A stretch of 64,000 nt of DNA from Thauera humireducens. GTDB lineage: Bacteria > Pseudomonadota > Gammaproteobacteria > Burkholderiales > Rhodocyclaceae. The position numbers and the translations under genes were made by a program. The stretch lies in the NCBI RefSeq assembly GCF_001051995.2, contig NZ_CP014646.1:2294001-2358000 (forward strand). The letters are read 5' to 3'. Below are positions 1-8,936 of the stretch, piece by piece. Below the pieces are notes generated by a model, which was given only the letters and a program-made list of their open reading frames with translations, did no database searches and was not told the DNA's origin. Each line of letters opens with the position of its first letter. Within the stretch, counting starts at the first letter, position 1.

Positions 1-3000
1 CGATACGCCGTCGATGCTGACGGCCTCGTCCATCCGGCAGCTCGCACGCCCAGCGCCACATCCTTAGCCCCCGAGTCACCAACGCCCCCGCAGACCCTTC
101 GCGACGACTTCGGCCGCATGGTCTGGCTGCACGGTCCGGACAGCGGAACCATCGTGCGCGAGTACGACGAAGCCGACCGGCTGGCCGCCATGCGCGACGC
201 GCGCGGCAACCGCGCCCACTACACCTACGACACCTGGGGGCGCATCCGCTACCAGCGAATCACCGACGCCCGCACCGGCGCCACCGAAGAAACAGAGTGG
301 CGGTATGCCGGGCGTCGTCTGGTCGAGGTCCGCCATCCCACCCAGCACGAACGCTACGAATACGACGCCCGCGGCCTGCGCAGCGCGCACATCGTCACCC
401 TGCCCACCGCCGACGGAGCGCTGACGACGATCACCCGCTACGAGCACGACGACGCCGGTCAACTCGTCGCCACGACGCTGCCCGACGGCAGCCACCTCCG
501 TTACGAACGCAATGGCCAGGGTCAGGTCATCGCGCTCAGGCGCGAATCCGCTGGGGCACCATGGCCAGGCTGGCTCGCGCGCGAGGAACTCATCGCCAGC
601 GAGTTCGAGCGCGACCTCGTCGGCCTACGCCGCTATGTGACGGGCAACGGTATCGAGACCCGCTTCCAGCGGAGCCGCGAAGGCGTGCTCGCACGCGTCG
701 TTCACCGTCATCGTCCACTGCCGCAGCACCGGGTAGCCAACCGCTTGAAGCCCTGGCCGCTCGCCCGCACGCCCGCTGAGGCAGTCGAACAGCTCTTGGG
801 TATCGGCGACGCCCGCGCCCAATCCACCGCGACTGTCACACCTGTGGCTGATATCTCCGCGGAAAGCTCTCTGGCGAATACCGGCAACCTGCCAGGCGCC
901 CTGGGAGATCCTGACGATCCGGCCGCACTGCTCGACCATCGTTACCTCTGGGACGTGCGCGGCAACCTGCTGCACGGCCGCCAGCGTGCCGTCGGCGGAA
1001 ACGCCCAGCCCACGGCAAGCGGCCACGCCTACGATCGCGACAACCGCCTGCTCGCCTCGGTCCGGTGGCGGATGAAGGACGACACCCTCGTCGAACAGGC
1101 CGTCTGGCGATACGCCTACGACCCGTCCCAACGCCGCATCCTGAGCCAGCAGAATGTCGCCTCGCAGCGCGAACTGCAGGCCGGCACCCAGCGCAGCCAT
1201 TTCGAGCCGCTAACCCACCGCGTGCTGGCTTCGCCCGACTCACCTTCACGCTACAGCACCAGCGGCCAACCCGAGCGGCTCGGGCAGCGCGACTACGAGT
1301 GGGATGCCCGCGGCCGGCTCGTTGAAGTCCGCGAGGACAGCACCGTCATCGCCCGCTACGGCTACGACCATCGCGGCCTGCGCAATACCAAGCACGCCGG
1401 CGGCCGCACAACACACACCCTCTACGACGAACACCACCAGCCCCTGGCGGAACTCGACGCGAAGGGCCGCATCCTGCGCCAATACATCTGGCTCGCCGAC
1501 CTGCCAGTTGCCGTGATCGATACCCCGGAGGGCGTCGCCGCCGCCGCAGCCGACGACAGTGCCACCGCCCGTTTCTTCAGTGATCTGCAACGACTTTGGC
1601 GCAACGCCTTCGGCTCGAACGAAGGCGTCGCCTGGCTGCACGGCAACCACCTCGGCGCCCCCGAGCTCGCCACCGACGCAGACGGCCAGGTGCTCTGGCG
1701 GGCCACCTACGCCCCCTTCGGCGCCGCCACCATCGAGTCCCGCACCCTCACCCTCAACCTGCGCCTGCCCGGCCAGTACTTCGACCCCGAAACGGGCCTG
1801 CATTACAACCGCGCGCGCTACTACGACCCGGAACAGGGCCAGTACCTCAGCCCCGACCCACTCGGCACTCCGGATGGGCCGAACCCCTACGCCTACGTCG
1901 CGCACAACCCCCTCCGGTTCATCGATCCGGACGGGCTCATCCTGTTCGCGTTCGACGGTACGGACAACTCCCGTGATCGGCGCGAACTTGAGCGCCTCGG
2001 TGGCTCCCTGACGAACGTCGCGCGGTTTGTGCGACTTTATGACGATGGTCCGCGCCGCTACGTGTCCGGCGTGGGCACGCACCATTTCGAGGATGGAAAC
2101 ACCAACTATCTGGACGATGAATATCTGGACATCCTGCCGAACGGCCTCGGGCCGATCCCTGATCGCGGCGGCAACTTCACCGGACGCGCGCGCATCGACC
2201 GCATGTGGCGCTACTTCATCGACGAGGCCGAGGGCCATCCCGATGACGAGACCATGGACATCGACATCATGGGCTTCAGCCGTGGTGCCGCACAGGCGCG
2301 GGAGTTCGCCAGCCGGCTGGCCGCGGCCAGCATCGTGCACGATGGGGTCCGCTACCTCCGGTACACGGCCATCGACAGAGCCTCGGGCCAGAACGTCACA
2401 CGCTGCCAACCGGTAAACCTGCGCTTCATGGGTTTGTTCGACACCGTCCTGAGCACCGATCTGCCTTGGGGCGCAGCCTATCGCTTGGCGATACCGGCGG
2501 AGTTTGCCCACGTGGCGCACGCCGTGGCACTCAACGAGTACCGCAGCCAGCCCTATTCGTCCGACGTGTTCGGCTACCCCTTGAATGCGGCCTTCTGGAA
2601 TGCGACCCGCCGCAACCTGCCCGACGACCTGCACCAGGGCGGCTTCCCGCTCGAATCCATTGGCGCGAGCCGCTACACCCCCGGACAGGTACGCATCGAG
2701 CGCGGCTTCATCGGCGCGCACGCCGATATCGGCGGCGGCTACGAGGAGGGTGAGAACCAGTTGTCCTTCGTGGCACTGAACTGGATGGTCGAGCAGGCGC
2801 AGAAGGCGGGGGTCAATATGCGTCCCCCAGATGCCGATAGCAGCATTCCCATGGCCAACCCCATCATCCACGACCAGAGCAACACGTTACGCATCGGCGA
2901 CCCGCGCGACACGCCGACGGTCTCACGCGAGGTTCAGCAGGGGGACATGACGTTCATCGAAACGGAGCGCCTGCGCGCCGAAGACCGCGAGGTGCGCGGC

Positions 3001-3258
3001 GCCGTCGGCGGCACTACCCAGCGCGACATGGGCTTTACCGACTTCGGTCCTGACGACCGCAGTCTGACCACGGGCGAGACGCACGACTTCATTGCCTACA
3101 CCGAGCGTCCTGTGACGGGCAATCCAAGTGATACCTGGAATGCGCTCACGGGCAACCGGACAGGGCTGGTGGACATCGCTGCATACATGGGTTGGCTGTG
3201 CCAGCACGGCTATTTCGAGCAAAGCTCGGCACCTTGCGCATCTGGAGTAACACCATGA
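1..3258 (+). CDS. Rhs-repeat protein with C-terminal DUF2235/Tle1-like lipase domain (5' partial)
   Basis: The reading frame is open from base 1, so the gene starts outside the window; the first in-window ATG (118) lies inside an Rhs/YD repeat and is not the start. YD repeats of the form YEYDARG and YEWDARGR run to about 1,700. The Rhs core follows (YFDPETGLHYNRARYYDP, then SPDPLG) and ends at DPDGL (1924-1938), the usual boundary and self-cleavage site between Rhs shell and toxin. The tail is a DUF2235 alpha/beta hydrolase: FAFDGTDNS, then nucleophile motif GFSRG (Ser codon 2278-2280), FDTV (Asp codon 2440-2442) and GAHADIGGGY (His codon 2719-2721), a complete Ser-Asp-His set. DUF2235 includes the type VI secretion phospholipases Tle1, so an antibacterial membrane-lipid toxin is the likely role. 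The stop overlaps the next start (ATGA), which couples it to a probable immunity gene. No secretion genes lie in the window, so the delivery route is inferred. Confidence 0.88.
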   Translation, partial: RYAVDADGLVHPAARTPSATSLAPESPTPPQTLRDDFGRMVWLHGPDSGTIVREYDEADRLAAMRDARGNRAHYTYDTWGRIRYQRITDARTGATEETEWRYAGRRLVEVRHPTQHERYEYDARGLRSAHIVTLPTADGALTTITRYEHDDAGQLVATTLPDGSHLRYERNGQGQVIALRRESAGAPWPGWLAREELIASEFERDLVGLRRYVTGNGIETRFQRSREGVLARVVHRHRPLPQHRVANRLKPWPLARTPAEAVEQLLGIGDARAQSTATVTPVADISAESSLANTGNLPGALGDPDDPAALLDHRYLWDVRGNLLHGRQRAVGGNAQPTASGHAYDRDNRLLASVRWRMKDDTLVEQAVWRYAYDPSQRRILSQQNVASQRELQAGTQRSHFEPLTHRVLASPDSPSRYSTSGQPERLGQRDYEWDARGRLVEVREDSTVIARYGYDHRGLRNTKHAGGRTTHTLYDEHHQPLAELDAKGRILRQYIWLADLPVAVIDTPEGVAAAAADDSATARFFSDLQRLWRNAFGSNEGVAWLHGNHLGAPELATDADGQVLWRATYAPFGAATIESRTLTLNLRLPGQYFDPETGLHYNRARYYDPEQGQYLSPDPLGTPDGPNPYAYVAHNPLRFIDPDGLILFAFDGTDNSRDRRELERLGGSLTNVARFVRLYDDGPRRYVSGVGTHHFEDGNTNYLDDEYLDILPNGLGPIPDRGGNFTGRARIDRMWRYFIDEAEGHPDDETMDIDIMGFSRGAAQAREFASRLAAASIVHDGVRYLRYTAIDRASGQNVTRCQPVNLRFMGLFDTVLSTDLPWGAAYRLAIPAEFAHVAHAVALNEYRSQPYSSDVFGYPLNAAFWNATRRNLPDDLHQGGFPLESIGASRYTPGQVRIERGFIGAHADIGGGYEEGENQLSFVALNWMVEQAQKAGVNMRPPDADSSIPMANPIIHDQSNTLRIGDPRDTPTVSREVQQGDMTFIETERLRAEDREVRGAVGGTTQRDMGFTDFGPDDRSLTTGETHDFIAYTERPVTGNPSDTWNALTGNRTGLVDIAAYMGWLCQHGYFEQSSAPCASGVTP

Positions 3259-3962
3259 CAAAGAGATCACGCTCCCCGCTGCCGTCCTCTTCCCGACGCA
3301 CGCTGCTGGCGCTGAGCGCCGCCTTCCTGGCTGGCTGCCGCGGCAGCGCTCCCAGGCTAGAGCAGGCCCCACGCCCCCCTTTGAGCGCGGAGAACGAGGC
3401 GCTCAAGCGCAAGTTCCGAGGGCTCGAAGGGGGTCAGTTGCGGGTCGATTCGCTGTTCATTGTTCGTGGGTTGAACATCTTCGACGAACATGGGTGGTTG
3501 TTTTTTGCGGCGGCGAGCATGAGCCCCCCCCGCGGTAACTTCATCGGTAGCTATGGTGCGGAGTTTGGCGTGCCGAAGTTCTTGCGGGTGGAGTGGCGAG
3601 ACCGCTACGTCACCGCGTACGATCCGCCGCAACCTCGGCCACCAGGTCATGTGACTGGGGCGTTTTTTGGAGGGACCGTTTTGGGCGACTACACGATCCC
3701 CGTGGCCTCCCGCATCCCCGACGCGCTGCTCGAGGAGAAACGCCGGAACGGCGGCGGGTTCCGGCTGAAGATTCGGATTCACCCCGACGGCCCACTGATT
3801 GGCTGGGATCTGGAGCGCGGGCCGGGAACAGCACCCGATGGTTCGAAGTTCCACCATGCCGGGGGCGATTTCCAGGAGGCCTACATCTACAACGGCAAGG
3901 TCCTCCGGAAGGGCTGGTACACCCACCCCAGGACCGGTGAGCGCATCGAAACGGATTTCTAA
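3255..3962 (+). CDS. Lipoprotein coupled to the Rhs-lipase; probable immunity protein
   Basis: This encodes 235 aa. The start at 3255 is chosen because ATGA overlaps the Rhs stop and because it places a signal peptide with lipobox LAGC (Cys near residue 28) at the N-terminus; an ATG at 3192 would lie inside the Rhs frame. The mature part has no recognisable enzyme motif. Its C-terminal half (IPDALLEEKRR, then FRLKIRIHPDGP, then GGDFQEAYIYNGKV) resembles my recollection of DUF2931-type lipoproteins found beside DUF2235 effectors, but I could not run a profile. Known Tle1 immunity proteins are periplasmic lipoproteins that bind the lipase, so topology and position fit that role. The lipoprotein call is firm; the immunity role is inferred. 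Confidence 0.75.
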   Translation: MTKRSRSPLPSSSRRTLLALSAAFLAGCRGSAPRLEQAPRPPLSAENEALKRKFRGLEGGQLRVDSLFIVRGLNIFDEHGWLFFAAASMSPPRGNFIGSYGAEFGVPKFLRVEWRDRYVTAYDPPQPRPPGHVTGAFFGGTVLGDYTIPVASRIPDALLEEKRRNGGGFRLKIRIHPDGPLIGWDLERGPGTAPDGSKFHHAGGDFQEAYIYNGKVLRKGWYTHPRTGERIETDF

Positions 3963-3975
3963 GCGAGGCAACGAC

Positions 3976-4641
3976 ATGACATCGTCGAAACACGAAGCGA
4001 GGCGAGGCATGCGACTGTCCCTTGTGACGGCAGCAGCGGCGAGCGCCGCGATCGTGCTGGCAGCTTCTGCCCATGCACAGAGCGGGAAATCCGCCGCCCC
4101 CCCGACAACCACGCAGCCTGGGGACGGAGATCACGCAAGCCAGCGCTGGCACCTGATGCCCCAGATGGAGCCGCTGCTGGCTTACCTGCGCTGCGAGGAA
4201 GTCCCGCTAAACCAGTTCGGCGAAGCCGAGCATCCCATCGAGGCGCTGTCGTTTCTCGCCGAACGTTTCCAGGCGCTCAGGGCAGGGCGCGAACTGCCAC
4301 TGATTCCGCTGGAGGTATGGCCTGGCATACGGGCCCAGTTGCAGGTGTTGGCGGGATACGGCTTTTTCGGCGTAGTCCAGTTCTATCCCGCAGAGGACAG
4401 GGAGGGGCTGTTCAAGGCGCTGACGGCCGCCGGATGGGCGTTGGAGCGTGCCCCTTCGGACGACGCGGCACGGCTTCTTCCTGCGCTTGCCCTCGTCCCT
4501 GTGTACCAAGCCTCGAAGCCCATGGGCAAGCTTGTGCGCGACCTGATGTTCATGGACGCACACGTAAACCAGCTCGCAGGAACGGTAGCCGCGAATGGCC
4601 TGACCGTGATCTGCACCTACAGAAGGATGAATGACCGATGA
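3976..4641 (+). CDS. Exported protein of unknown function
   Basis: This encodes 221 aa from ATG 3976, with GAGG nine bases upstream; an internal ATG at 4009 would also keep the signal peptide. The N-terminus is a Sec signal ending near AHA|Q. I do not recognise the mature domain. It begins with an acidic and proline-rich stretch, followed by a mostly helical, leucine-rich region (LLAYLRCEEVPLNQFG, LPLIPLEVWPGIRAQL) and a short C-terminal strand-like segment. The stop codon overlaps the next start as ATGA, so it is translationally coupled to the large exported protein that follows. It may be part of the Rhs-associated cassette or a separate two-gene envelope system. Confidence 0.6.
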   Translation: MTSSKHEARRGMRLSLVTAAAASAAIVLAASAHAQSGKSAAPPTTTQPGDGDHASQRWHLMPQMEPLLAYLRCEEVPLNQFGEAEHPIEALSFLAERFQALRAGRELPLIPLEVWPGIRAQLQVLAGYGFFGVVQFYPAEDREGLFKALTAAGWALERAPSDDAARLLPALALVPVYQASKPMGKLVRDLMFMDAHVNQLAGTVAANGLTVICTYRRMNDR

Positions 4642-6674
4642 TGCGCTTCTGGCCATGTCTTTGGATCTTTGGCATCGCGGTGCTCGCACCGCCAGACGCG
4701 CGCGCGCAACAGGACGCCGCCGCGTTTGAGTGGATTGCCCGCACCAGCGAAGCCGATCCCAATCTTGGGTTGGATCTCAATGCGTCGTTCGAGCCTCGCG
4801 GTGCGGCGCTGCGACAGATCAGGGTTGACCGGAATCTTGTCAAGGTGAGCGACTTGTCGAATGGTCGCTGGGTTACCGTCCGCGCTCTGAGACACCAGAT
4901 GTCGGGCACGTACTACCCTCGTGTCGCTCCGAGTTTCGACCGGCAAGCCGCTTACCTCTGGAGTTTCGACGGCGAACTGCGCATCTTCCAGTTGGGTGAG
5001 CTCGGGAGTCCGGCGCCTTTGCTCTCGCTCCAGGATCCGCGGCTGCGCGATCTCATGTACGCACAAAGTGCCGGGCGGGTGAGTGGCGACGCAGCCCATG
5101 GCTTCTGGGTGACGAACGCTTACGCGGGCAGCGCCTTGTTCATCGAGCCGGGCACGTGGGCGATACGCGAGGTTCCGGGGCTCACCTTGCCACCCGACGG
5201 AGGGAGACATCAAGCCGCCTTCAGAGCGGCGGCGTTGGGCGCAGAGGGATCATTGTGGGTTATGGAGCCGGGCTCAAGAGATATTGTCCGACGCGATTCG
5301 CACGGTGAGGAACTGACCCGGGTATCGTGGCCGTTTGCTGCCGATGTACCGGCCGGCGTGAGTCTCTACGGTGACGGAGCCCTTGAACCATCCAAGGCAG
5401 GCGTACTGGCAATCTCGAACACTCGGCTTGAACTGGCGTCCATCAACAACGCCGGCCAGATTCTATGGCGGTTGGCCGTGTGTCCATCGGGCATCGGAGC
5501 CCGTTGCGCGCAGGAGGCATCCCAGCGCGGTCAACTGTCGACGATCCAACGCGCGGTGGCAGACGAGGCGGGCCATGCCTGGGTCGCCGACAACACCCGG
5601 TCACTGTATGTCCACCGGGGAACAGGGGATCCGGAGCGCCTGTTCGGCAATCTGCCGCCGTGTCTGCCTGAGGGTTCGCCTGCGTCCGCGGGCAAGCAGC
5701 AGAGTCCTCCTTGCGTGGGAGCAAACGACCGCCTGGTTCAACTGGCTGATCACCGGTATCTCATCTACTCCCGGTCCGGCGGTTTCTCGGTGCGCCACAT
5801 GATGCAGATCGAGCCGGGGCAGCCATCACGCATCAGCTTCGAATCGCTGAAAACCGGGGCGGCCGATCTCCCACGGATTGACCGTCAGGCGGTGCTGCAG
5901 AGTCTCGCTGACCAGCGGGTGTGGGGATTCGGTGAAAGGCGAAGCGGGCTGGCGGAACGGTCGGATTCGACCGAAATGGGCGTACCGACCCGTCGCGGCA
6001 TCGCGACCGCCTCAAAGATGATGGGCAAGTACCTGAGCCCGCCGGGAGACGCGATCCGCACGCCAGAAGACGCAACCCTGGCCAAGCTGTTCGAACCAAC
6101 CCGCCCCTTCGACCAAGGTAGCCATTCGATGGCGCGCTTCGGGGAAGACGCGGTGGTGATCAAGGACCGGCGAGTCCCGCCAACGCAACTGGCCCTCTAC
6201 GACATGCGCACAGGTGAACTTCGCCAGGGCATCGAGGTTCGCGGCCTGCCGGCACCGGCGGGCTGCGGGCAAGCGCACACCGTGCTGGAGTACGTCTTCA
6301 ACGACAACGTCGACACGCTGTACATGATGCGGGAATGGTCGGGCGAAATATTCGTCATCGATTCGTCCTTTACGGCAACACGTTTGGCTCGCTTGCCCCA
6401 CGCAAACGCCGGCCGGTCAGCGGCGTGCGGAGCGGTGGTCGACGCCGGTGCGCGCGTTCCGATTGCTGCGCGGACACCGGGGGGAGATCTGGTGATCGCC
6501 ACCGCCAATGGCGTGTTTGTCCAGCGCGGCGAAACGTTCGATCGCGTCGAGGCACCCGCGTCGGTCGTACAGTTGGTCGTTCTGAACGACGCCGAGGCAC
6601 TGGTGGTCGCCAAAGGAGGTTTGGCCAAGCTCAAACTTCCCCCCAAATTTCGTCTTCCAGGAGATGGGGTATAA
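4638..6674 (+). CDS. Large exported protein, possibly beta-propeller-like, unknown function
   Basis: This encodes 678 aa from ATG 4638 (ATG 4641 is an alternative). The signal peptide ends near ARA|QQ. The mature protein has many short strand segments with aromatic/glycine turns, such as HGFWVTNAYAG, GSLWVMEPG, GHAWVADNTRSLYVHR and LAISNTRLELASI. This pattern recalls NHL/PQQ-type propellers, but the repeats are too divergent to number by eye. It contains few cysteines and no enzyme motif that I recognise. The four-base overlap with the preceding gene suggests the two products act together outside the cytoplasm. Confidence 0.6.
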   Translation: MMRFWPCLWIFGIAVLAPPDARAQQDAAAFEWIARTSEADPNLGLDLNASFEPRGAALRQIRVDRNLVKVSDLSNGRWVTVRALRHQMSGTYYPRVAPSFDRQAAYLWSFDGELRIFQLGELGSPAPLLSLQDPRLRDLMYAQSAGRVSGDAAHGFWVTNAYAGSALFIEPGTWAIREVPGLTLPPDGGRHQAAFRAAALGAEGSLWVMEPGSRDIVRRDSHGEELTRVSWPFAADVPAGVSLYGDGALEPSKAGVLAISNTRLELASINNAGQILWRLAVCPSGIGARCAQEASQRGQLSTIQRAVADEAGHAWVADNTRSLYVHRGTGDPERLFGNLPPCLPEGSPASAGKQQSPPCVGANDRLVQLADHRYLIYSRSGGFSVRHMMQIEPGQPSRISFESLKTGAADLPRIDRQAVLQSLADQRVWGFGERRSGLAERSDSTEMGVPTRRGIATASKMMGKYLSPPGDAIRTPEDATLAKLFEPTRPFDQGSHSMARFGEDAVVIKDRRVPPTQLALYDMRTGELRQGIEVRGLPAPAGCGQAHTVLEYVFNDNVDTLYMMREWSGEIFVIDSSFTATRLARLPHANAGRSAACGAVVDAGARVPIAARTPGGDLVIATANGVFVQRGETFDRVEAPASVVQLVVLNDAEALVVAKGGLAKLKLPPKFRLPGDGV

Positions 6675-6912
6675 CGCCCCGGCAAACTGGAAGGAGAAAG
6701 CGAGTTGAAGATGCCGAAACAGGAGTTCACGGCACTGGCGGTGACGCCGGCAGATGCAAGTCGAGCCACGCAGAGATCACTCGGCGACATGAGGGGAAGG
6801 CAGGCGCTGTGAAACGAAGCACGATGCCCGGAATCGACAGCGAATCGATACCCGCCGAGATCAGCTACAAGCCAGAAATTCGATGTGCTTTACGGTTGTT
6901 GACGTACCCGAC
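6675..6912. other. Intergenic stretch between the Rhs-associated genes and ssrA
   Basis: I see no convincing gene here. AAGGAG at 6691-6696 precedes a possible 33-codon reading frame (ATG 6711 to TGA 6812, with a TTG at 6705 better spaced). Its product has no recognisable feature and may be chance. Beyond it the sequence carries no clear promoter or terminator. Confidence 0.3.
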
Positions 6913-6914
6913 GA

Positions 6915-7215
6915 ACGCGGGCCGTAGACGTGACGATGGGGACCGAAGTCCCCACCGGCTTTTCTTTGGTAACAAGGCTCAAGCAGCCTCGGCATAGGCC
7001 TTAAGCGGCCAGTGCGAAACGCTCATCGTTGGCGTTTGTGGTTTTGCGCGGATTACGTCCGTCGCCTCTCGGGTTGCCTGCTCACCTTTGCCCGCCCTGT
7101 CGAAACCAGTACACCCCCACCCAAACGCACTCCCGAATGCCCTTGGGTGGAGGTGAGGGGAATCGAACCCCTGTCCAGAACGCCTCCAGATTGCCGGGAT
7201 TACAACCATGGGCGC
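6915..7215 (-). ncRNA. ssrA: Permuted two-piece tmRNA (betaproteobacterial type)
   Basis: Reading the minus strand, the acceptor half comes first: a T-arm with stem AGGGG/CCCCT and loop TTCGATT, then acceptor 3' strand CACCTCC plus discriminator A at 7148. A 29-nt spacer that can fold into a hairpin follows. The coding half starts at 7118 with acceptor 5' strand GGGGGTG and then TACTGGTTTCGACAGGG. The strands pair as seven base pairs including G3-U, the alanine identity pair. The tag frame GCC...TAA occupies 7033-7001 and encodes ANDERFALAA. A GGGGAC-TTCG-GTCCCC hairpin (6915-6935 region) probably closes the coding half. The order T-arm before tag is the reverse of a normal tmRNA, so processing must remove the spacer and leave two RNAs. 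The CCA end is not encoded as such (the gene reads ACCCA). Outer ends are approximate; the 5' end of the acceptor half could not be fixed. Confidence 0.93.
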
Positions 7216-7219
7216 CATG

Positions 7220-7280
7220 TTACGCACTGACGGGCCGGCATTCAATGCCTTGGGGCACCGAGCCGGCCATTCAGTTGTAA
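7220..7280 (-). other. Long multi-segment stem-loop between the AhpD-like gene and ssrA
   Basis: Five paired blocks are nested: TTAC/GTAA, ACTGA/TCAGT, GGCCGGC/GCCGGCC and AATGCC/GGCACC (with G-U pairs in the RNA), closing on a four-base loop. It lies 26 bases past the stop of the upstream minus-strand gene and just before the acceptor half of ssrA. No U-tract follows. It may be a terminator-like or processing hairpin, or part of the tmRNA precursor leader. Confidence 0.55.
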
Positions 7281-7305
7281 GCAGGTCTGTCGTCCCGCCC
7301 CATGC

Positions 7306-7884
7306 TTAGCGCTTGGGCACGCGGCCCATCAGGTAGAAAGGCTCGTTGGGCGGCGTGCCGGTGAGGTGCACGAGACGGTTGCTCATTGCGAAGAAGGCGG
7401 TGATGGCGCCGATGTCCCAGATGGCCTCGTCGTCGAAGCCGTGTTCGCGCAGCGCGGCGAGATCCCCGTCCTCGATCTCGCCACCGCGCGTGGAGAGCTT
7501 GACGGCGAAGTCGAGCATGGCGCGCTGGCGCGGGGTGATCTCGGCCTTGCGGTAGTTGGTGGCGAGTTGGTCGGCGATGCGCGGGTTCTTGGCGCGGATG
7601 CGCAGCACTGCGCCGTGGGCGATGACGCAGTAGAGGCATTGGCTGGCGGCCGATGTGGCAACGACGATCATCTCGCGCTCGGCCTTGGTGAGGCCGACGT
7701 CCTTCTCCATCAGGGCGTCGTGGTAGTCGAAGAAGGCACGGAACTCCGCCGGCCGGTGAGCCAGCATCAGGAACACATTGGGCACGAATCCGGCCTTTTC
7801 CTGCACGGCGAGGATGCGGCTGCGAACGTCCTCGGGCACGTCGGCGAGGTCGGGAATGGCGAAGCGGCTGATACGGTCGGTCAT
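7306..7884 (-). CDS. AhpD-like / carboxymuconolactone decarboxylase family, peroxidase-related protein
   Basis: This encodes 192 aa; the start at 7884 is preceded by GAGGAG, and the longer frame to 7938 has no support. The motif QCLYCVIAHG carries the CxxC plus histidine of the AhpD fold, in which the cysteine pair reduces a partner peroxidase or its lipoyl or disulfide carrier. The N-terminal VPNVFLMLAHRP and later LDFAVKLSTR are typical of the peroxidase-related (uncharacterised peroxidase) branch. It is probably a cytoplasmic thiol-dependent antioxidant protein; the exact substrate is unknown. It lies just downstream of acuI on the same strand with 68 bases between, so the two could share a transcript. 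Confidence 0.85.
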   Translation of the reverse strand: MTDRISRFAIPDLADVPEDVRSRILAVQEKAGFVPNVFLMLAHRPAEFRAFFDYHDALMEKDVGLTKAEREMIVVATSAASQCLYCVIAHGAVLRIRAKNPRIADQLATNYRKAEITPRQRAMLDFAVKLSTRGGEIEDGDLAALREHGFDDEAIWDIGAITAFFAMSNRLVHLTGTPPNEPFYLMGRVPKR

Positions 7885-7952
7885 GTGAAACGTCTCCTCA
7901 GTGATGTCGATATGCGGCGGCGGGCAGCATGCCGCCACGGAACTGAACTGCG

Positions 7953-8936
7953 TCAGCGATTGACGTCGACCACGACACGACCACGCACCTTGCCTTCGAG
8001 CAGTGCAGCAGCGGTGTCGATGGTCTCGCCCAAGCCGATTTCACGGGTCATCAATGCCAGCTTCGCGGGATCGAGGTCGCGCGCGAGGCGGCTCCAGGCC
8101 TCGATGCGTTCCTCGCGCGGCGCCATCACGCTGTCGATGCCCACCAGTGTCACGCCACGCAGGATGAAAGGCGCGACCGTGGCCGGCAGGTCCATGCCCT
8201 GCGCGAGGCCGCAGGCCGCGACCGTGCCGCGATACCTGGTGCTTGCGCATACGTTGGCGAGCGTGTGGCTGCCGACGGTGTCGACCGCCCCCGCCCAGCG
8301 TTCGCGTGCCAGCGGCTTGCCCGGCGCGGCGAACTGGGCACGATCGAGGATCTCGGTCGCACCGAGCGCCTTGAGGTAATCCGCTTCGTCAGGACGCCCG
8401 GTCGACGCCACGACGGTGTAACCGAGCCCCGCGAGCACCGCCACGGCGACGCTGCCGACACCGCCGTTCGCGCCGGTCACCAGCACCTCGCCCTTGTCGG
8501 GCGTCACGCCCTGGCGCTCGAGCGCCATGACGCACAGCATCGCGGTGTAACCGGCCGTGCCGATGGCCATCGCCTCCCGCGGCGTGAAGGCCGCGGGCAG
8601 GGGTACGAGCCATTCGCCCTTGAGCCGCGCACGTTGCGCCAGGCCGCCCCAGTGGCCCTCGCCCACGCCCCAGCCGTTGAGCAGCACACGATCGCCCACC
8701 GCAATGCCCGGGTGGCTGCTCGCCTCGACCGTGCCCGCGAGGTCGATACCCGGCACCATCGGGAACTTGCGCACGACCGGCCCCTTGCCGGTGATCGCCA
8801 GTCCGTCCTTGTAGTTGAGGGTCGAGTACTCGACCTTCACCGTGACGTCACCCTCGGGCAGCGCCGCATCGTCCAGCTCGCGCAGGCTGGCGCGGTAGCC
8901 GGCATCGTCCTTCTCGATCAAGACCGCATTGAACAT
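7953..8936 (-). CDS. acuI: Acrylyl-CoA reductase AcuI/YhdH family (NADPH quinone-oxidoreductase fold)
   Basis: This encodes 327 aa from ATG 8936, preceded by GGAGGAGG; the extra 61 codons to 9119 overlap the promoter region of the divergent gene and are not used. It is a medium-chain dehydrogenase without the catalytic-zinc cysteine/histidine set, matching the zinc-independent YhdH/AcuI group. Visible marks are [20 protein letters not shown] and the nucleotide-binding loop [12 protein letters not shown]. AcuI reduces acryloyl-CoA to propionyl-CoA with NADPH, which detoxifies acryloyl-CoA during propanoid or dimethylsulfoniopropionate metabolism. Length and motifs fit well; substrate assignment rests on family similarity. 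Confidence 0.85.
   Translation of the reverse strand: MFNAVLIEKDDAGYRASLRELDDAALPEGDVTVKVEYSTLNYKDGLAITGKGPVVRKFPMVPGIDLAGTVEASSHPGIAVGDRVLLNGWGVGEGHWGGLAQRARLKGEWLVPLPAAFTPREAMAIGTAGYTAMLCVMALERQGVTPDKGEVLVTGANGGVGSVAVAVLAGLGYTVVASTGRPDEADYLKALGATEILDRAQFAAPGKPLARERWAGAVDTVGSHTLANVCASTRYRGTVAACGLAQGMDLPATVAPFILRGVTLVGIDSVMAPREERIEAWSRLARDLDPAKLALMTREIGLGETIDTAAALLEGKVRGRVVVDVNR

Noticed and set aside
7148..7200. tRNA-like end with T-arm
   Set aside because: There is no anticodon arm. The matching acceptor 5' strand is 30 bases downstream at the tmRNA coding half, so it is the tmRNA acceptor piece.
6675..7300. Attachment site of an island at ssrA
   Set aside because: tmRNA genes are common integration sites and the Rhs module is adjacent, but I found no direct repeat of the tmRNA end and no integrase gene.
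7885..7938. Longer start for the AhpD-like gene
   Set aside because: The extension has no ribosome site and an unlikely composition, while ATG 7884 has GAGGAG at good spacing.
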